A stretch of 27,029 bases of DNA from an uncultured Phascolarctobacterium sp. (lineage in GTDB: Bacteria; Bacillota; Negativicutes; Acidaminococcales; Acidaminococcaceae), in NCBI GenBank assembly GCA_900545025.1, contig UQXH01000023.1, forward strand, positions 1 to 27,029, read 5' to 3'. The position numbers were made by a program, and so were the translations under genes. Within the stretch, counting starts at the first letter, position 1, and each line of letters opens with the position of its first letter. Of the stretch, positions 1-8,429 are shown in pieces. The notes beneath the pieces were generated by a model, which was not told where the DNA came from, did not search any database, and saw only the letters and a program-made list of their open reading frames with translations.

Positions 1-20
1 GATAGAAAGCTGCCGGTTAG
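1..20 (+). rRNA. Possible 3' end of a 5S rRNA (partial, at contig edge)
   Basis: The first 18-20 bases (GATAGAAAGCTGCCGGTT) resemble the 3' strand of bacterial 5S rRNA, whose end typically reads like GAGAGTAGGNNGCTGCCAGG. They are followed within a few bases by a perfect terminator hairpin, as expected after an rRNA operon. The same bases occur inverted at the other end of the window, which fits a multicopy rRNA operon breaking the assembly. Only the tail is visible, so this is an inference from resemblance and context. Confidence 0.45.
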
Positions 21-55
21 AGAAAAAAGAGAGAGCACTTACATAAGTAAGTGCT
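1..55. repeat. Terminal inverted repeat, left copy (55 bp, exact)
   Basis: Bases 1-55 equal the reverse complement of 26975-27029 exactly; base 56 differs (C against T). The repeat contains the putative 5S tail and most of the hairpin. It most probably reflects two copies of the 3' end of an rRNA operon, with the contig cut where the copies become identical. Confidence 0.9.
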
Positions 56-66
56 CTCTCTTTTTT
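23..66 (+). terminator. Perfect bidirectional hairpin terminator after the putative 5S
   Basis: Positions 23-42 and 47-66 are exact reverse complements (20 bp) around the 4-nt loop ATAA. The arms begin with six A and end with six T, so the structure can terminate transcription in both directions. It separates whatever lies left of the window, probably an rRNA operon, from the trk operon. Confidence 0.85.
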
Positions 67-169
67 ATTATAATCTTATATAGTTTTTGAAATCACTATT
101 CTTAGAGGTGGAGCAATTTTAATAAATTTATTTTAAATATTGTGAAAAGAAGTCTTTTTTCTACAGATA

Positions 170-178
170 TGTTATAAT
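170..178 (+). promoter_or_regulatory. Extended -10 promoter for the trk operon
   Basis: An extended -10 element TGTTATAAT lies 48 bases before the trkA start. I see no convincing -35 at 16-18 bp upstream, which is common for extended -10 promoters. The ribosome binding site AGGAG is at 213-217. Confidence 0.45.
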
Positions 179-225
179 ATTTACAAATTATTTGCAGTTT
201 AATTACTTAATTAGGAGATAATAAA

Positions 226-1569
226 ATGCGTATCGTTATTGCTGGAGCTGGTAAATTAGGTTATAGCATTGCTCAACTATTAGCAGAAGACCAATTTGAT
301 GTTGTGGTAATTGAAGCTGACCCGAGAAGAAAAGAGGTCGTACAGAATTCTCTTGACGTGCTTGTTATTGAAGGAAGTTCTTGCAGTCCGATTATCTTTA
401 CTGATCCGGATATTAAGGATGCTGATGTTCTGATTGCGTGTACTGATAGTGATGAAGTCAATATGGTAACCTGTATGATGGCTAAGAAGAATGGTATCAA
501 GCATACTGTTGCACGTATACGTAATGTAGAATATGCTGTGCATGCTTCTCAAATGCTGAATGATGAAATGCAGATTGACCTTATCCTTAATCCTGAACGT
601 ATTACTGCAGCTGAAATAGATCATATCCTTATGACTCCTTCTGCGCTGAATGTTGATGAATTTGCAGACGGTAAGGTACGTATGTTTGAAGCTAAGATTA
701 AGGAGAATTCTCCTTATACCAATATACCTTTAAAGGAATTGGGAATCCCCAAGGATATTTTGGTAGCAATGTTATTTAGGCGACATAAAATGATTATTCC
801 GCGCGGCGATGACATTTTACTGCCGGGTGATAATGTGTATTTCGTCGGACGTCATGATGTTATTAAGACCTTTGAAAACAATTTTTCTAATACTTATGAA
901 AAAATTAAACGCGCACTGATAATTGGTGCGGGCAGGACTGGCAGATTCCTTGCTCCGATGTTGGAAAATCAGGGACTTTTTGTCAAGGTTATCGAAAAAG
1001 ATAAGGATCGCTGTCAGATGCTTGCTGCTAAGCTTAATAAAGGGTTAGTATTATGCGGTGATGGTACAGATATTGACCTCTTGATGGAAGAGGGGGCCTC
1101 AGAAGCTGATGTTGTTATCTGTATTACAGAGGATGACAAGCTGAATTTGTTGCTGGCGCTTTTGGCTAAGCATTTAGGTGCTAAGAAAACTATTGTACGT
1201 GTTGCTCGTAACGAATATATCGAACTGATGGAAAAGGTTGGTGTCGATGTCGTACTGTCTTCTCGTCTTTTGAGTGCCGGCGAGGTGCTGCGCTTTGTAC
1301 GCAAAGGCGGTATTGTTTCTGTTTCTCTTTTAGAAGGTGCGCAAGCAGAAGCTTTGGAGATTATTATTGGTAAAAATAGTGAGGTAGATAAAAGGGCTCT
1401 ACGTGAAATTGATTTTCCGAAAGAATCGCTGATTTGTGCTATTGTACGTGATGGTGAAGCATATATTCCTAATGGTGATACAGTGTTGATGGCTAACGAC
1501 CGTATCATTTTATTTATTAAGAGTGAGTTTGCCAAGAGTACAGTTCCTTTATTTGAGGGCAGGGAATAA
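226..1569 (+). CDS. trkA: Trk potassium uptake system regulatory subunit TrkA
   Basis: TrkA is the cytoplasmic nucleotide-binding ring that gates the TrkH potassium pore. The 447 residues are two tandem RCK modules, each a Rossmann domain plus a TrkA_C domain. The first has GAGKLG at residues 7-12 with the acidic end of strand 2 (VVVIEADP). The second has GAGRTG at about 234-239 followed by VKVIEKD. Both NAD(H)-type glycine motifs are intact, and the length matches the two-domain TrkA family. The ATG at 226 is preceded by AGGAG at 213-217. The stop is followed after 2 nt by the first trkH gene, so regulator and pore are translated together. Start, length and neighbours all agree. Confidence 0.95.
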   Translation: MRIVIAGAGKLGYSIAQLLAEDQFDVVVIEADPRRKEVVQNSLDVLVIEGSSCSPIIFTDPDIKDADVLIACTDSDEVNMVTCMMAKKNGIKHTVARIRNVEYAVHASQMLNDEMQIDLILNPERITAAEIDHILMTPSALNVDEFADGKVRMFEAKIKENSPYTNIPLKELGIPKDILVAMLFRRHKMIIPRGDDILLPGDNVYFVGRHDVIKTFENNFSNTYEKIKRALIIGAGRTGRFLAPMLENQGLFVKVIEKDKDRCQMLAAKLNKGLVLCGDGTDIDLLMEEGASEADVVICITEDDKLNLLLALLAKHLGAKKTIVRVARNEYIELMEKVGVDVVLSSRLLSAGEVLRFVRKGGIVSVSLLEGAQAEALEIIIGKNSEVDKRALREIDFPKESLICAIVRDGEAYIPNGDTVLMANDRIILFIKSEFAKSTVPLFEGRE

Positions 1570-1571
1570 AT

Positions 1572-3029
1572 ATGGACTTTAAAGTAGTCTTGCGTTTACT
1601 GGGAAAGCTGATAATGGCTTTTTCCGGAATCGTCTTTATGCCATTTTTAGCGGCGTTGGTTTACGATCGTGATAATATTTATGTTTTCGCATGGACGCTT
1701 GTTATTGCTGTCGTCGTGGCAAAAACTATGATGTATTATGGTTCTAAGAAAAGCAATCAACGACTGCGCCTGCGTGAAGCTATAGCGGTTGTTGGCTGCG
1801 GCTGGCTGCTGGTATGTTTTTTAGGCTCGCTGCCTTATTTTTTCAGTGGTAATCTCGATGTAGTGTCTTCAGTTTTTGAAAGTGTTTCAGGTTTTACTAC
1901 TACAGGTGTTACTACAGCCAGTTCGTTTGATGAGTTTTCCAAAAGTATGCTGGTATGGCGCAGTCTGACTCATTGGTGTGGCGGTATCGGCGTAATTATG
2001 CTCTTTATCATTATCATGCCGCAGATGAACAGCGGTACCAGCTATCTATTTAATGCAGAGTTGCCTGGTGCTGTAGCAGAAAGGACACTGCCTAAGATTA
2101 AAGAATCAGCAATGATGATTGTGTTTATTTATTTTGGCTTGACAGTACTGGAAATACTTTTACTTACTGTGGCTAAGGTGCCTTTCCTGCAGGCGGTAAA
2201 TTTATCTTTAGCTACCATGGCTACCGGCGGTTTTTCTTATTATCATGACAGCCTGATTAGTTTTGATTCTGTTTTTGTAGAAGTGGTGGCTATCGTATTC
2301 ATGCTGATCTCCAGTATGAACTTTTCGCTGTATTATAAGATTGGCCGCGGCGATTGGGATGCTTTCCGTGATGATATGGAACATAGGTATTACTTGCTTA
2401 TGTTGACAGGAGCAGCCGTGTTAATCATCGGTAATCTGTATTTTTCCGGCTACATGTCGCTGCATGACAGCGTGCGGCACGGTATTTTTCAGGCGGTCTC
2501 CATCGGAAGCACTACCGGGTTTGCTTCTGATGACTTTAATAAATGGCCGGAGTTTAGTCGCTATGTTCTCTTTATTTTGATGTTTGTCGGCGGCTGCAGC
2601 GGCTCTACAGCAGGCGGTATTAAGATATCCAGGATAGTCATCCTGCTTAAAGCAAGCTGGGCTGAGCTTTTGCGAACATTACATCCGCGGATTGTTTATT
2701 CCATCAAGATGGGGCATAAGGTTATCGAGCCGGAGACGATTGCTAATATTACCAGATTTTTTTTCCTCTATATATTAGTGTTCATGGTTCTGACAATCCT
2801 GATTTCTTTGACGGGATTATCTATTATGGACTCCATGGGACTTATTGCTGCCTGTATGAGTAGTGTAGGTCCGGCTTTTGGTATAGTCGGTCCTACGGCA
2901 ACTTATGGTGATATTTCTACTTTTGGTAAGGTCATAAGTATTTGTGCCATGCTTTTAGGACGTTTGGAAATTTTTTCCTTGTTGGTCATTATGCGTCCTG
3001 ATTTTTGGCGTAATAAACAAAATTGGTAG
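1572..3029 (+). CDS. trkH: Trk potassium transporter membrane subunit TrkH (copy 1)
   Basis: This is the membrane pore of the Trk K+ uptake system. It is a 485-residue polytopic protein with the four pore-loop signatures of the TrkH/KtrB superfamily: SGFTTTGVTT (filter glycine at residue 112), LATMATGGFSYY, SIGSTTGFASDDFNKWP and SSVGPAFGIVGP. Each carries the conserved filter glycine, so the pore appears functional. It begins 2 nt after trkA and is followed after 18 nt by a second full-length trkH, so one TrkA may serve two pores. The two TrkH proteins have the same length and share motif order but differ throughout, which points to an old duplication and not a recent repeat. No ATPase subunit (TrkG/TrkE-like) is visible nearby. 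Confidence 0.95.
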   Translation: MDFKVVLRLLGKLIMAFSGIVFMPFLAALVYDRDNIYVFAWTLVIAVVVAKTMMYYGSKKSNQRLRLREAIAVVGCGWLLVCFLGSLPYFFSGNLDVVSSVFESVSGFTTTGVTTASSFDEFSKSMLVWRSLTHWCGGIGVIMLFIIIMPQMNSGTSYLFNAELPGAVAERTLPKIKESAMMIVFIYFGLTVLEILLLTVAKVPFLQAVNLSLATMATGGFSYYHDSLISFDSVFVEVVAIVFMLISSMNFSLYYKIGRGDWDAFRDDMEHRYYLLMLTGAAVLIIGNLYFSGYMSLHDSVRHGIFQAVSIGSTTGFASDDFNKWPEFSRYVLFILMFVGGCSGSTAGGIKISRIVILLKASWAELLRTLHPRIVYSIKMGHKVIEPETIANITRFFFLYILVFMVLTILISLTGLSIMDSMGLIAACMSSVGPAFGIVGPTATYGDISTFGKVISICAMLLGRLEIFSLLVIMRPDFWRNKQNW

Positions 3030-3047
3030 CCAGCAGGTGATATTTTA

Positions 3048-4505
3048 ATGAATACAAAGATTATATTATATCTTTTAGGGCGTTTATGTGCCTGCCTGGC
3101 AGTTATCATGGTTTTACCGCTGGGTGTGGCTCTATACTATGGTGAAGAATGTTTTGTTGATTTCTTGATGGCCATAGGTATTGCTGCCTATCTTTCATTT
3201 ATGTTTGACCAATATGCCTGGGATGCTGATAAAAAGGATATCTCAGTACGTGAAGGTATTGGTACGGTGTTTTTTGCCTGGGTTTTGACTGCTGGATTAG
3301 CTGCTTTGCCGTATATCTTTTTAGGTATACTTGATCCTGTTTCAGCATATTTTGAAAGTATGTCTGGGCTTACTACGACAGGGGCGACAGCAATTAAAGA
3401 TTTGGAAGTGCTGCCTAAATCTATCTTGTTTTGGCGCAGTGCTACTCACTGGATAGGCGGTATCGGTATTATTGTCCTGTTCGTTGCACTACTGCCGCAG
3501 ATTGCTGGCGGTGCAGTTTATTTGTTTAATGCAGAGGTCAGTGGTTTTTCCAACAGTCGTATTTTACCTCGTATCAGGTCTACGGCAATCGCTTTATTTT
3601 ATATTTATCTGTTGATGACGATTATTCTGACGGGTATCTTGGTCATGCTGGGGATGTCAGAGTTTGATGCTATAAATCATTCCTGTTCAGCTATAGCTAC
3701 CGGTGGTTTTTCAACCTATAATGCAAGCATAGGTCATTTTAACAGTATATCTATTGAAGTGGTAACAGCAATATTTATGCTGTTTGCCGGTGGCAACTTT
3801 GCTTTGTACTATCATGTTACGCAATCGGGCATCAGGGTTTTATGGCATGATTTAGAATTTAAGGTGTATATTTTTATTGCTGCGGTAATAACTTTACTTA
3901 TTACTGCTAATATAGTGTATGTTAATGGTTATACCCTGCAAGAAGGGTTGCGTCATGCTTTTTTCCAGACTGCTTCTTTTGCTTCTACCACTGGGTATGT
4001 ATCCTATAATTATGATGAATGGCCATCTTTTTCTAAATTGCTGCTGGCGGTTATGTTCTTTACTGGCGGCTGCGCTGGTTCTACTGCCGGTGGTATTAAG
4101 ATTTGCCGTTTTATCGTCCTTATTAAGACTGTCGTGGCAGAACTGCGCCGTACCTTGCATCCGCAAATGCTGCTTACAGTATATTATGATAAAAAAATGC
4201 TGCCGATGTCGACGATTATAAATATCAGCAGATTCTTTTTTATGTATGTATTGGTAGTTGTGGTTTTATCTTTTGCGCTTTCGGCAACGGGATTACCTAT
4301 GGAAGAGTCAATTTTCGGTGTTGCTTCCTGTGTCAGCAGTGTGGGGCCAGCTTTTGGCTCTTTAGGTGCGGTAGGCAATTATGCCGACGTAACACCGTTT
4401 GGGAAAATGGTCTTGAGTATGGCTATGCTTTTAGGCAGGCTGGAGATTTTTACTGTGTTGGCATTACTGCGTAGTGAATATTGGCGAGTTAGTAAACGTT
4501 GGTAA
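3048..4505 (+). CDS. trkH: Trk potassium transporter membrane subunit TrkH (copy 2)
   Basis: This is the second 485-residue TrkH pore, directly downstream of the first. Its pore loops read SGLTTTGATAIKDLE, CSAIATGGFSTYN, SFASTTGYVSYNYDEWP and SSVGPAFGSLGAV, so all four filter glycines are kept. The loop between the first pore glycine and the next helix differs from copy 1 (ATAIKDLEVLPKS against VTTASSFDEFSKS). The conserved GGIG motif follows pore 1 in both. A moderate ribosome binding site (AGGTGAT) precedes the ATG. A strong terminator at 4540-4570 ends the operon, giving a trkA-trkH-trkH transcript. A difference in affinity or ion preference (K+ or Na+) between the pores is possible but cannot be read from the sequence. 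Confidence 0.94.
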   Translation: MNTKIILYLLGRLCACLAVIMVLPLGVALYYGEECFVDFLMAIGIAAYLSFMFDQYAWDADKKDISVREGIGTVFFAWVLTAGLAALPYIFLGILDPVSAYFESMSGLTTTGATAIKDLEVLPKSILFWRSATHWIGGIGIIVLFVALLPQIAGGAVYLFNAEVSGFSNSRILPRIRSTAIALFYIYLLMTIILTGILVMLGMSEFDAINHSCSAIATGGFSTYNASIGHFNSISIEVVTAIFMLFAGGNFALYYHVTQSGIRVLWHDLEFKVYIFIAAVITLLITANIVYVNGYTLQEGLRHAFFQTASFASTTGYVSYNYDEWPSFSKLLLAVMFFTGGCAGSTAGGIKICRFIVLIKTVVAELRRTLHPQMLLTVYYDKKMLPMSTIINISRFFFMYVLVVVVLSFALSATGLPMEESIFGVASCVSSVGPAFGSLGAVGNYADVTPFGKMVLSMAMLLGRLEIFTVLALLRSEYWRVSKRW

Positions 4506-4539
4506 TATTTACGTGTAATATAGTTTACAGTTAAAAAAG

Positions 4540-4570
4540 GAAGAACATTGATTTTCAATGTTCTTCTTTT
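4540..4570 (+). terminator. Rho-independent terminator of the trk operon
   Basis: The 12-bp perfect stem GAAGAACATTGA / TCAATGTTCTTC (4540-4551 and 4555-4566) encloses loop TTT and is followed by TTTTATTTTTTT. It lies 35 nt after trkH copy 2 and before the lar genes. Confidence 0.9.
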
Positions 4571-4625
4571 ATTTTTTTATAAAAAGATGTACAATTATAT
4601 ATACGTTTATTGGGGAGGTACAGCT

Positions 4626-5933
4626 GTGAAAAAAATTGTTTTGCCTATTGGTAAAAGAGAAGAAGAAATCTTACTTCCAGAAGATAAAATATTATATGAT
4701 ATTCATGGCAATCCGGCGGCGGAAAGAGAAAGTATTGCAGAAGCGGCGTTGGAAGCGATACGTAATCCAATCGGCACTAAGCCTTTGAAAGAGCTGGTTG
4801 TCAAAGGGGAAAAAATAGCTGTTGTAGTAAGTGATATTACTCGTATGGTTGGTACGGCAGGATTTTTGCCAGTAATTATCAATGAATTGAATGAGGCGGG
4901 TATTGCAGATAATGATATTACCATCATTATTGCGACTGGTACTCACAGAGCGCATACTCCTGAGGAAGACGCGGTTGTATGCGGCAAGGATATAGTTAAG
5001 CGGATAAAAATACATCAACATGATTGCCGCAATAAAGATGAACTGGTAGATATGGGCGTAACCAGCTTTGGTACGCCGATTCTGATTGATAAGTACGCTG
5101 CAGAAGCAGATAAGGTGATTATTACTGGCTCAGTCAGCCTGCATCCTATGGCCGGATTTGGCGGAGGACGTAAGGCTATAATGCCTGGTATCTCAGGGTA
5201 TGCTACTATTATGCATAATCATGCCATGGCTTTGACTGATAAAGTGGGTGAAGGCTGTAATCCTGCCTGTGAAACAAGTGTCTTAGAAAATAATCCGCTG
5301 CATGAAGATATGACCGAGGTGTGCGCTAAGCTGGCACCAGAATTTTTAGTAAATACCGTCTTCACACCTGATGGTAAATTACATGAGGTTGTTGCCGGAC
5401 ATTGGTACAAAGCTTGGGAAAAAGGCTGTCAGGATTTGCTGAAGATGGCAGGTATACCTATTAAGGAACAGGCAGACGTTGTATTCGCATCTGCCGGTGG
5501 TTTTCCTAAGGATATGAATCTTTATCAGAGCTGCAAGACGCATATGAATGCTGTCTTTGCTGTTAAGAAAGGCGGTATTCTGATATTGACGCTTGATTGT
5601 CCTGACATTAAGGAGCCCGCTATATTCACGGATTGGTTTGCTAAAGATGATATCCTGCAGTTTGAAAAGGATGTACGAGCAGATTTTTCCATACCTGCTT
5701 TTGTGGCTTTTAAATCCCGCTGCATTGTAAACTCTTTAACTACCTACCTGGTGACACGTCCGGAAAATTTTGCCTTTGTACGTAAGACAGGACAGATACC
5801 TGTTGCTACTTTGGCAGAAGCTTGGGAATTGGCGCAGCAGAAACTTGCGGAACAGGGAAAAGATGATTATAAAATAACTATAATGAGCCATGCTCCTGCA
5901 ACATTGCCTATTTTAAGCGGAGAAACGATGTAA
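4626..5933 (+). CDS. Lactate racemase family protein (LarA-like), copy 1
   Basis: This is a member of the LarA family, nickel-pincer-nucleotide enzymes that racemise or epimerise 2-hydroxyacids. I chose the GTG at 4626 because GGGGAGG (4612-4618) lies 7 nt upstream; an in-frame TTG at 4548 falls inside the trk terminator. The protein is then 435 aa, a usual LarA length. Residues matching the catalytic and nickel-binding set of characterised LarA are all present at nearly the same numbers: His107 (GTHR), His173 and Lys183 (HPMAGFGGGRK, the Lys that binds the pincer cofactor) and His199. The SDITR motif (69-73) is also kept. It is the first gene of a probable four-gene 2-hydroxyacid cluster and lies 1 nt before a second LarA homologue. 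The cofactor genes larB, larC and larE are not in the window. The substrate could be lactate or another hydroxyacid. Confidence 0.88.
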   Translation: MKKIVLPIGKREEEILLPEDKILYDIHGNPAAERESIAEAALEAIRNPIGTKPLKELVVKGEKIAVVVSDITRMVGTAGFLPVIINELNEAGIADNDITIIIATGTHRAHTPEEDAVVCGKDIVKRIKIHQHDCRNKDELVDMGVTSFGTPILIDKYAAEADKVIITGSVSLHPMAGFGGGRKAIMPGISGYATIMHNHAMALTDKVGEGCNPACETSVLENNPLHEDMTEVCAKLAPEFLVNTVFTPDGKLHEVVAGHWYKAWEKGCQDLLKMAGIPIKEQADVVFASAGGFPKDMNLYQSCKTHMNAVFAVKKGGILILTLDCPDIKEPAIFTDWFAKDDILQFEKDVRADFSIPAFVAFKSRCIVNSLTTYLVTRPENFAFVRKTGQIPVATLAEAWELAQQKLAEQGKDDYKITIMSHAPATLPILSGETM

Positions 5934-5934
5934 G

Positions 5935-7245
5935 ATGGCTATTAAAAATTATGAACTGAAATATGGTAAGACCATTCAAAAAATTGCCTTGGAGGAAGAA
6001 AATGTCCTGCAGATATTGGAGAGCAAAGAACAGGAGCCGATACAGGATATAAAAAAAGCTGTGCAGGCGGCTATCAGAAATCCTATAGGCACAAAACCTT
6101 TGCATGAGCTTGTGAACGCAGGCGATAAAGTCTGTATCGTGGTCAGCGATATTACCAGAGCCTGGTCCAGAACCTGTGATTATCTGCCGCCTGTTGTAGA
6201 AGAGCTTAATATAAATGGGATTCCTGATGAGGATATTTTTGTCATAATAGCAACGGGGACGCATAGAAGTAATACCCCGGAAGAAATTAAAATAATCCTT
6301 GGTGAAGATTTGTCACAAAGACTGAAAGTTTATGCCCATGATGCTTTCAGTGAAGCTGGTAATGTATATCTTGGTACCACCAGCCGCGGCACAGAAGTAT
6401 ATCTGGATAAGCGTGCTGTAGAAGCTGACAAGGTTATTTTAACCGGTGGGCTTACGCCGCATCTTTTTGCCGGTTTTGGTGGCGGCAGAAAAAGCGTTAT
6501 GCCTGGGATTGCCGGAGTGAAGACTATCAACCATAATCACTTGTTGGCTCTTGCTGATGTGCAGGGAGAAGGTATCAATAAGGAAACCTGTCTTGGCAGA
6601 GTTGAAGGCAACAGAGTCAATGAAGATATGTGTGAAGTATGCGCTTTCCTGAATCCATGCTTTCTGATTAACTCTGTTATGGATGCTGAAGGCAATTTTG
6701 CAGGCATTTTTGCCGGACATTGGTATGATGCCTGGTATGCAGGTACGCAGTTTGTTATTAAACAGCAGGGAGTACAAGCCAAAGGCAAGAGTGATATTGT
6801 AATTACCTCCGGCGGCGGTTTCCCTATGGATATGAACCTTTATCAGGGAATGAAGGCTTATGTTCCTGCTGTAATGACGCTTAAAGAACGCGGCGTTATG
6901 ATTGCTACTCTGGAATGTGAAGATATAGCCGAGCCGCCTATCTTCTTTGATTGCTTCCGCTATAATGATTTGCAGGAAATGGAGCAGGCTGTAAGAGATA
7001 ATTTCAGTATTCCGTTTTATGTAGCGTTCTATATGTGCTGTATGGCGGCGCAATATACAATTATTTTAGTTACTAAAGAAGAAAATTTTGCTCAGGCTAA
7101 AAAAACCGGCGCTATACCGGCGACGAGCCTGGAAGAAGCCATGAAATTGGCTGAAGATGTTTTAAAGCAACAGGGTAAAGAGGAGTATACAGTAACCGTT
7201 ATTCCATACGGATTTACTACTATACCTTTGTTTGCTGATAAATAA
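5935..7245 (+). CDS. Lactate racemase family protein (LarA-like), copy 2
   Basis: This second LarA-family protein (436 aa) starts 1 nt after the stop of copy 1, so the pair is probably translationally coupled. Active-site residues are kept at a uniform offset: His110 (GTHR), His176 and Lys186 (HLFAGFGGGRK), and His202. Both copies share the N-terminal RNPIGTKPL segment and the DMNLYQ motif late in the protein, so they are clear paralogues. They differ most around the likely substrate-contacting stretch after SDITR: copy 1 reads MVGTAGFLP, copy 2 reads AWSRTCDYLP. Different substrates or a heteromeric enzyme are both possible. The downstream gene encodes an L-2-hydroxyacid dehydrogenase-like enzyme, which suggests a shared hydroxyacid pathway. 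I am sure of the family but not of the substrate. Confidence 0.88.
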   Translation: MAIKNYELKYGKTIQKIALEEENVLQILESKEQEPIQDIKKAVQAAIRNPIGTKPLHELVNAGDKVCIVVSDITRAWSRTCDYLPPVVEELNINGIPDEDIFVIIATGTHRSNTPEEIKIILGEDLSQRLKVYAHDAFSEAGNVYLGTTSRGTEVYLDKRAVEADKVILTGGLTPHLFAGFGGGRKSVMPGIAGVKTINHNHLLALADVQGEGINKETCLGRVEGNRVNEDMCEVCAFLNPCFLINSVMDAEGNFAGIFAGHWYDAWYAGTQFVIKQQGVQAKGKSDIVITSGGGFPMDMNLYQGMKAYVPAVMTLKERGVMIATLECEDIAEPPIFFDCFRYNDLQEMEQAVRDNFSIPFYVAFYMCCMAAQYTIILVTKEENFAQAKKTGAIPATSLEEAMKLAEDVLKQQGKEEYTVTVIPYGFTTIPLFADK

Positions 7246-7246
7246 A

Positions 7247-7293
7247 CTTGGCGTTTATGAAGGAGGGGACGCTGCTGCAGCGCCAGAGTTTTT
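7247..7293 (+). promoter_or_regulatory. Intra-operon hairpin with T-run and orphan Shine-Dalgarno
   Basis: CTTGGCG near 7247-7253 can pair with CGCCAGAG at 7281-7288 (one bulge), followed directly by a run of T. A nested alternative stem CGCTG-CTG-CAGCG lies at 7270-7282. A strong AGGAGGGG at 7261-7268 sits in the loop with no ATG, GTG or TTG at normal spacing. It may act as a weak terminator or processing site between copy 2 of larA and the dehydrogenase gene. Function is inferred from structure only. Confidence 0.4.
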
Positions 7294-7330
7294 AGAAAAC
7301 AGATAATAATTTTGCAGCAGACAGAGAAAA

Positions 7331-8284
7331 ATGAATTATAAGACAAGAAGAGTCGCTATTATTGGTTTAGGTCACGTTGGTGCCCATTGTGCCTACAGCC
7401 TTGCTATCCAGGGAATTGTTGACGAACTGGTATTGATTGATAAAAATGAAGAAAAAGTAATCAGTGAATGTCAGGATCTGCGTGACGCTGTCATGTATAT
7501 GCCGCATAACGTAAAAATCAGTATTGGTGAATACAAAGACGTTGTTGATTGCGACATCATTGTTAACTGTATCGGCGATATTCGACTTGTGGCAACAGGC
7601 GACCGCAACGATGAAATGAATTATACTGTTTCTAATCTGAAAAAATACATGGGAAAATTAAAAAACAGTAAATTCGATGGTGTAATTATTAACATCACTA
7701 ATCCTTGCGATGTTATTACTGATTTAATGGCTAAATTAAGCGGCCTGCCGGCTGGTCGTGTATTTGGTACCGGTACCGGCCTTGATACCTCCAGACTGGT
7801 TGCGCAGCTTTCTCTGCAGACTGGTGTTGACCATCAATCTATCTCTGCTTATATGATTGGCGAACATGGCGCTTCTCAGATTGCAGCCTGGTCCTGCGTA
7901 AACTTTGGCGGTGTGCCGCTTGATGTACTTGCCAAAACTGATGACCGTTTTAAATTTGACCGTGATGACCTGCAGAAAAAAGCTATTGCCGGCGGCTGGG
8001 TTACCTATAAAGGCAAACAATGTACAGAATATGGCATTTGCTCTACTTTGGCACGCATGGTTAAAGCAGTATTGTGCGATGAAAAACATATTATGCCTGC
8101 AAGTGCCGCTTTAAACGGCGAATATGGCGAAAAAGATGTTTTTGTCGGCGTTCCCTGTGTTATTGGTAAAAATGGCGTGGAAGAAGTTATTGAACTGCCG
8201 CTCAGTGAAGCTGAGAAAGCTGCTTTCCATAACTGCTGCGAAGATGTACGTAAAAATATTAAAAAGGCTGAATCTATCAACTAA
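7331..8284 (+). CDS. L-2-hydroxyacid dehydrogenase of the LDH/MDH family (L-2-hydroxyisocaproate dehydrogenase-like)
   Basis: This is an NAD-dependent oxidoreductase of 317 aa that interconverts an L-2-hydroxyacid and its 2-oxoacid. It has the Rossmann motif GLGHVG (12-17) with Asp37 ending strand 2, which indicates NAD. The catalytic set is Arg92, Asp152, Arg155 (GLDTSR) and His179 (IGEHG). The substrate loop CIGDIRLVATGDRNDE and the NPCDVIT motif resemble L-HicDH more than classical LDH or MDH, so the substrate may be a branched or bulky hydroxyacid; lactate and malate are not excluded. Its own ribosome binding site is weak, and the only in-frame ATG before the conserved fold is at 7331. 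It follows the two larA-like genes after 85 nt and ends at a terminator, so it may be the oxidation step after racemisation. Confidence 0.85.
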   Translation: MNYKTRRVAIIGLGHVGAHCAYSLAIQGIVDELVLIDKNEEKVISECQDLRDAVMYMPHNVKISIGEYKDVVDCDIIVNCIGDIRLVATGDRNDEMNYTVSNLKKYMGKLKNSKFDGVIINITNPCDVITDLMAKLSGLPAGRVFGTGTGLDTSRLVAQLSLQTGVDHQSISAYMIGEHGASQIAAWSCVNFGGVPLDVLAKTDDRFKFDRDDLQKKAIAGGWVTYKGKQCTEYGICSTLARMVKAVLCDEKHIMPASAALNGEYGEKDVFVGVPCVIGKNGVEEVIELPLSEAEKAAFHNCCEDVRKNIKKAESIN

Positions 8285-8302
8285 TTGATGCTTTGCTGCC
8301 TA

Positions 8303-8340
8303 AATACCCGGATTTGTGATGAAGTCCGGGTATTTTTTAT
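8303..8340 (+). terminator. Rho-independent terminator after the hydroxyacid dehydrogenase
   Basis: The stem AATACCCGGA / TCCGGGTATT (8303-8312 and 8325-8334) is followed by TTTT. It lies 19 nt after the dehydrogenase stop and before the promoter of the nhaC-like gene. Confidence 0.9.
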
Positions 8341-8362
8341 TATTACAGGTGAAGATTTTATA

Positions 8363-8390
8363 TTGCTGTTTAGTTTTAAAATGGTATAAT
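8363..8390 (+). promoter_or_regulatory. Promoter of the NhaC-family gene
   Basis: An extended -10 TGGTATAAT ends at 8390. TTGCTG at 8363-8368 is a possible -35 with 16-bp spacing. The gene therefore has its own promoter even though it continues the hydroxyacid cluster. Confidence 0.55.
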
Positions 8391-8429
8391 AAATGAGTTA
8401 TTCAGAAAATTTTGGAAAGTGGGGAGTTT

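Noticed and set aside
4548..4625. TTG start adding 26 residues to the first LarA-like protein
   Set aside because: It lies within the trk terminator hairpin, encodes a Phe/Tyr-rich extension absent from LarA, and has no ribosome binding site, whereas GGGGAGG precedes the GTG at 4626.
7259..7297. 12-codon ORF with ATG at 7259 inside the lar hairpin
   Set aside because: The ATG precedes the AGGAGGGG and has no ribosome binding site of its own, so there is no support for translation.
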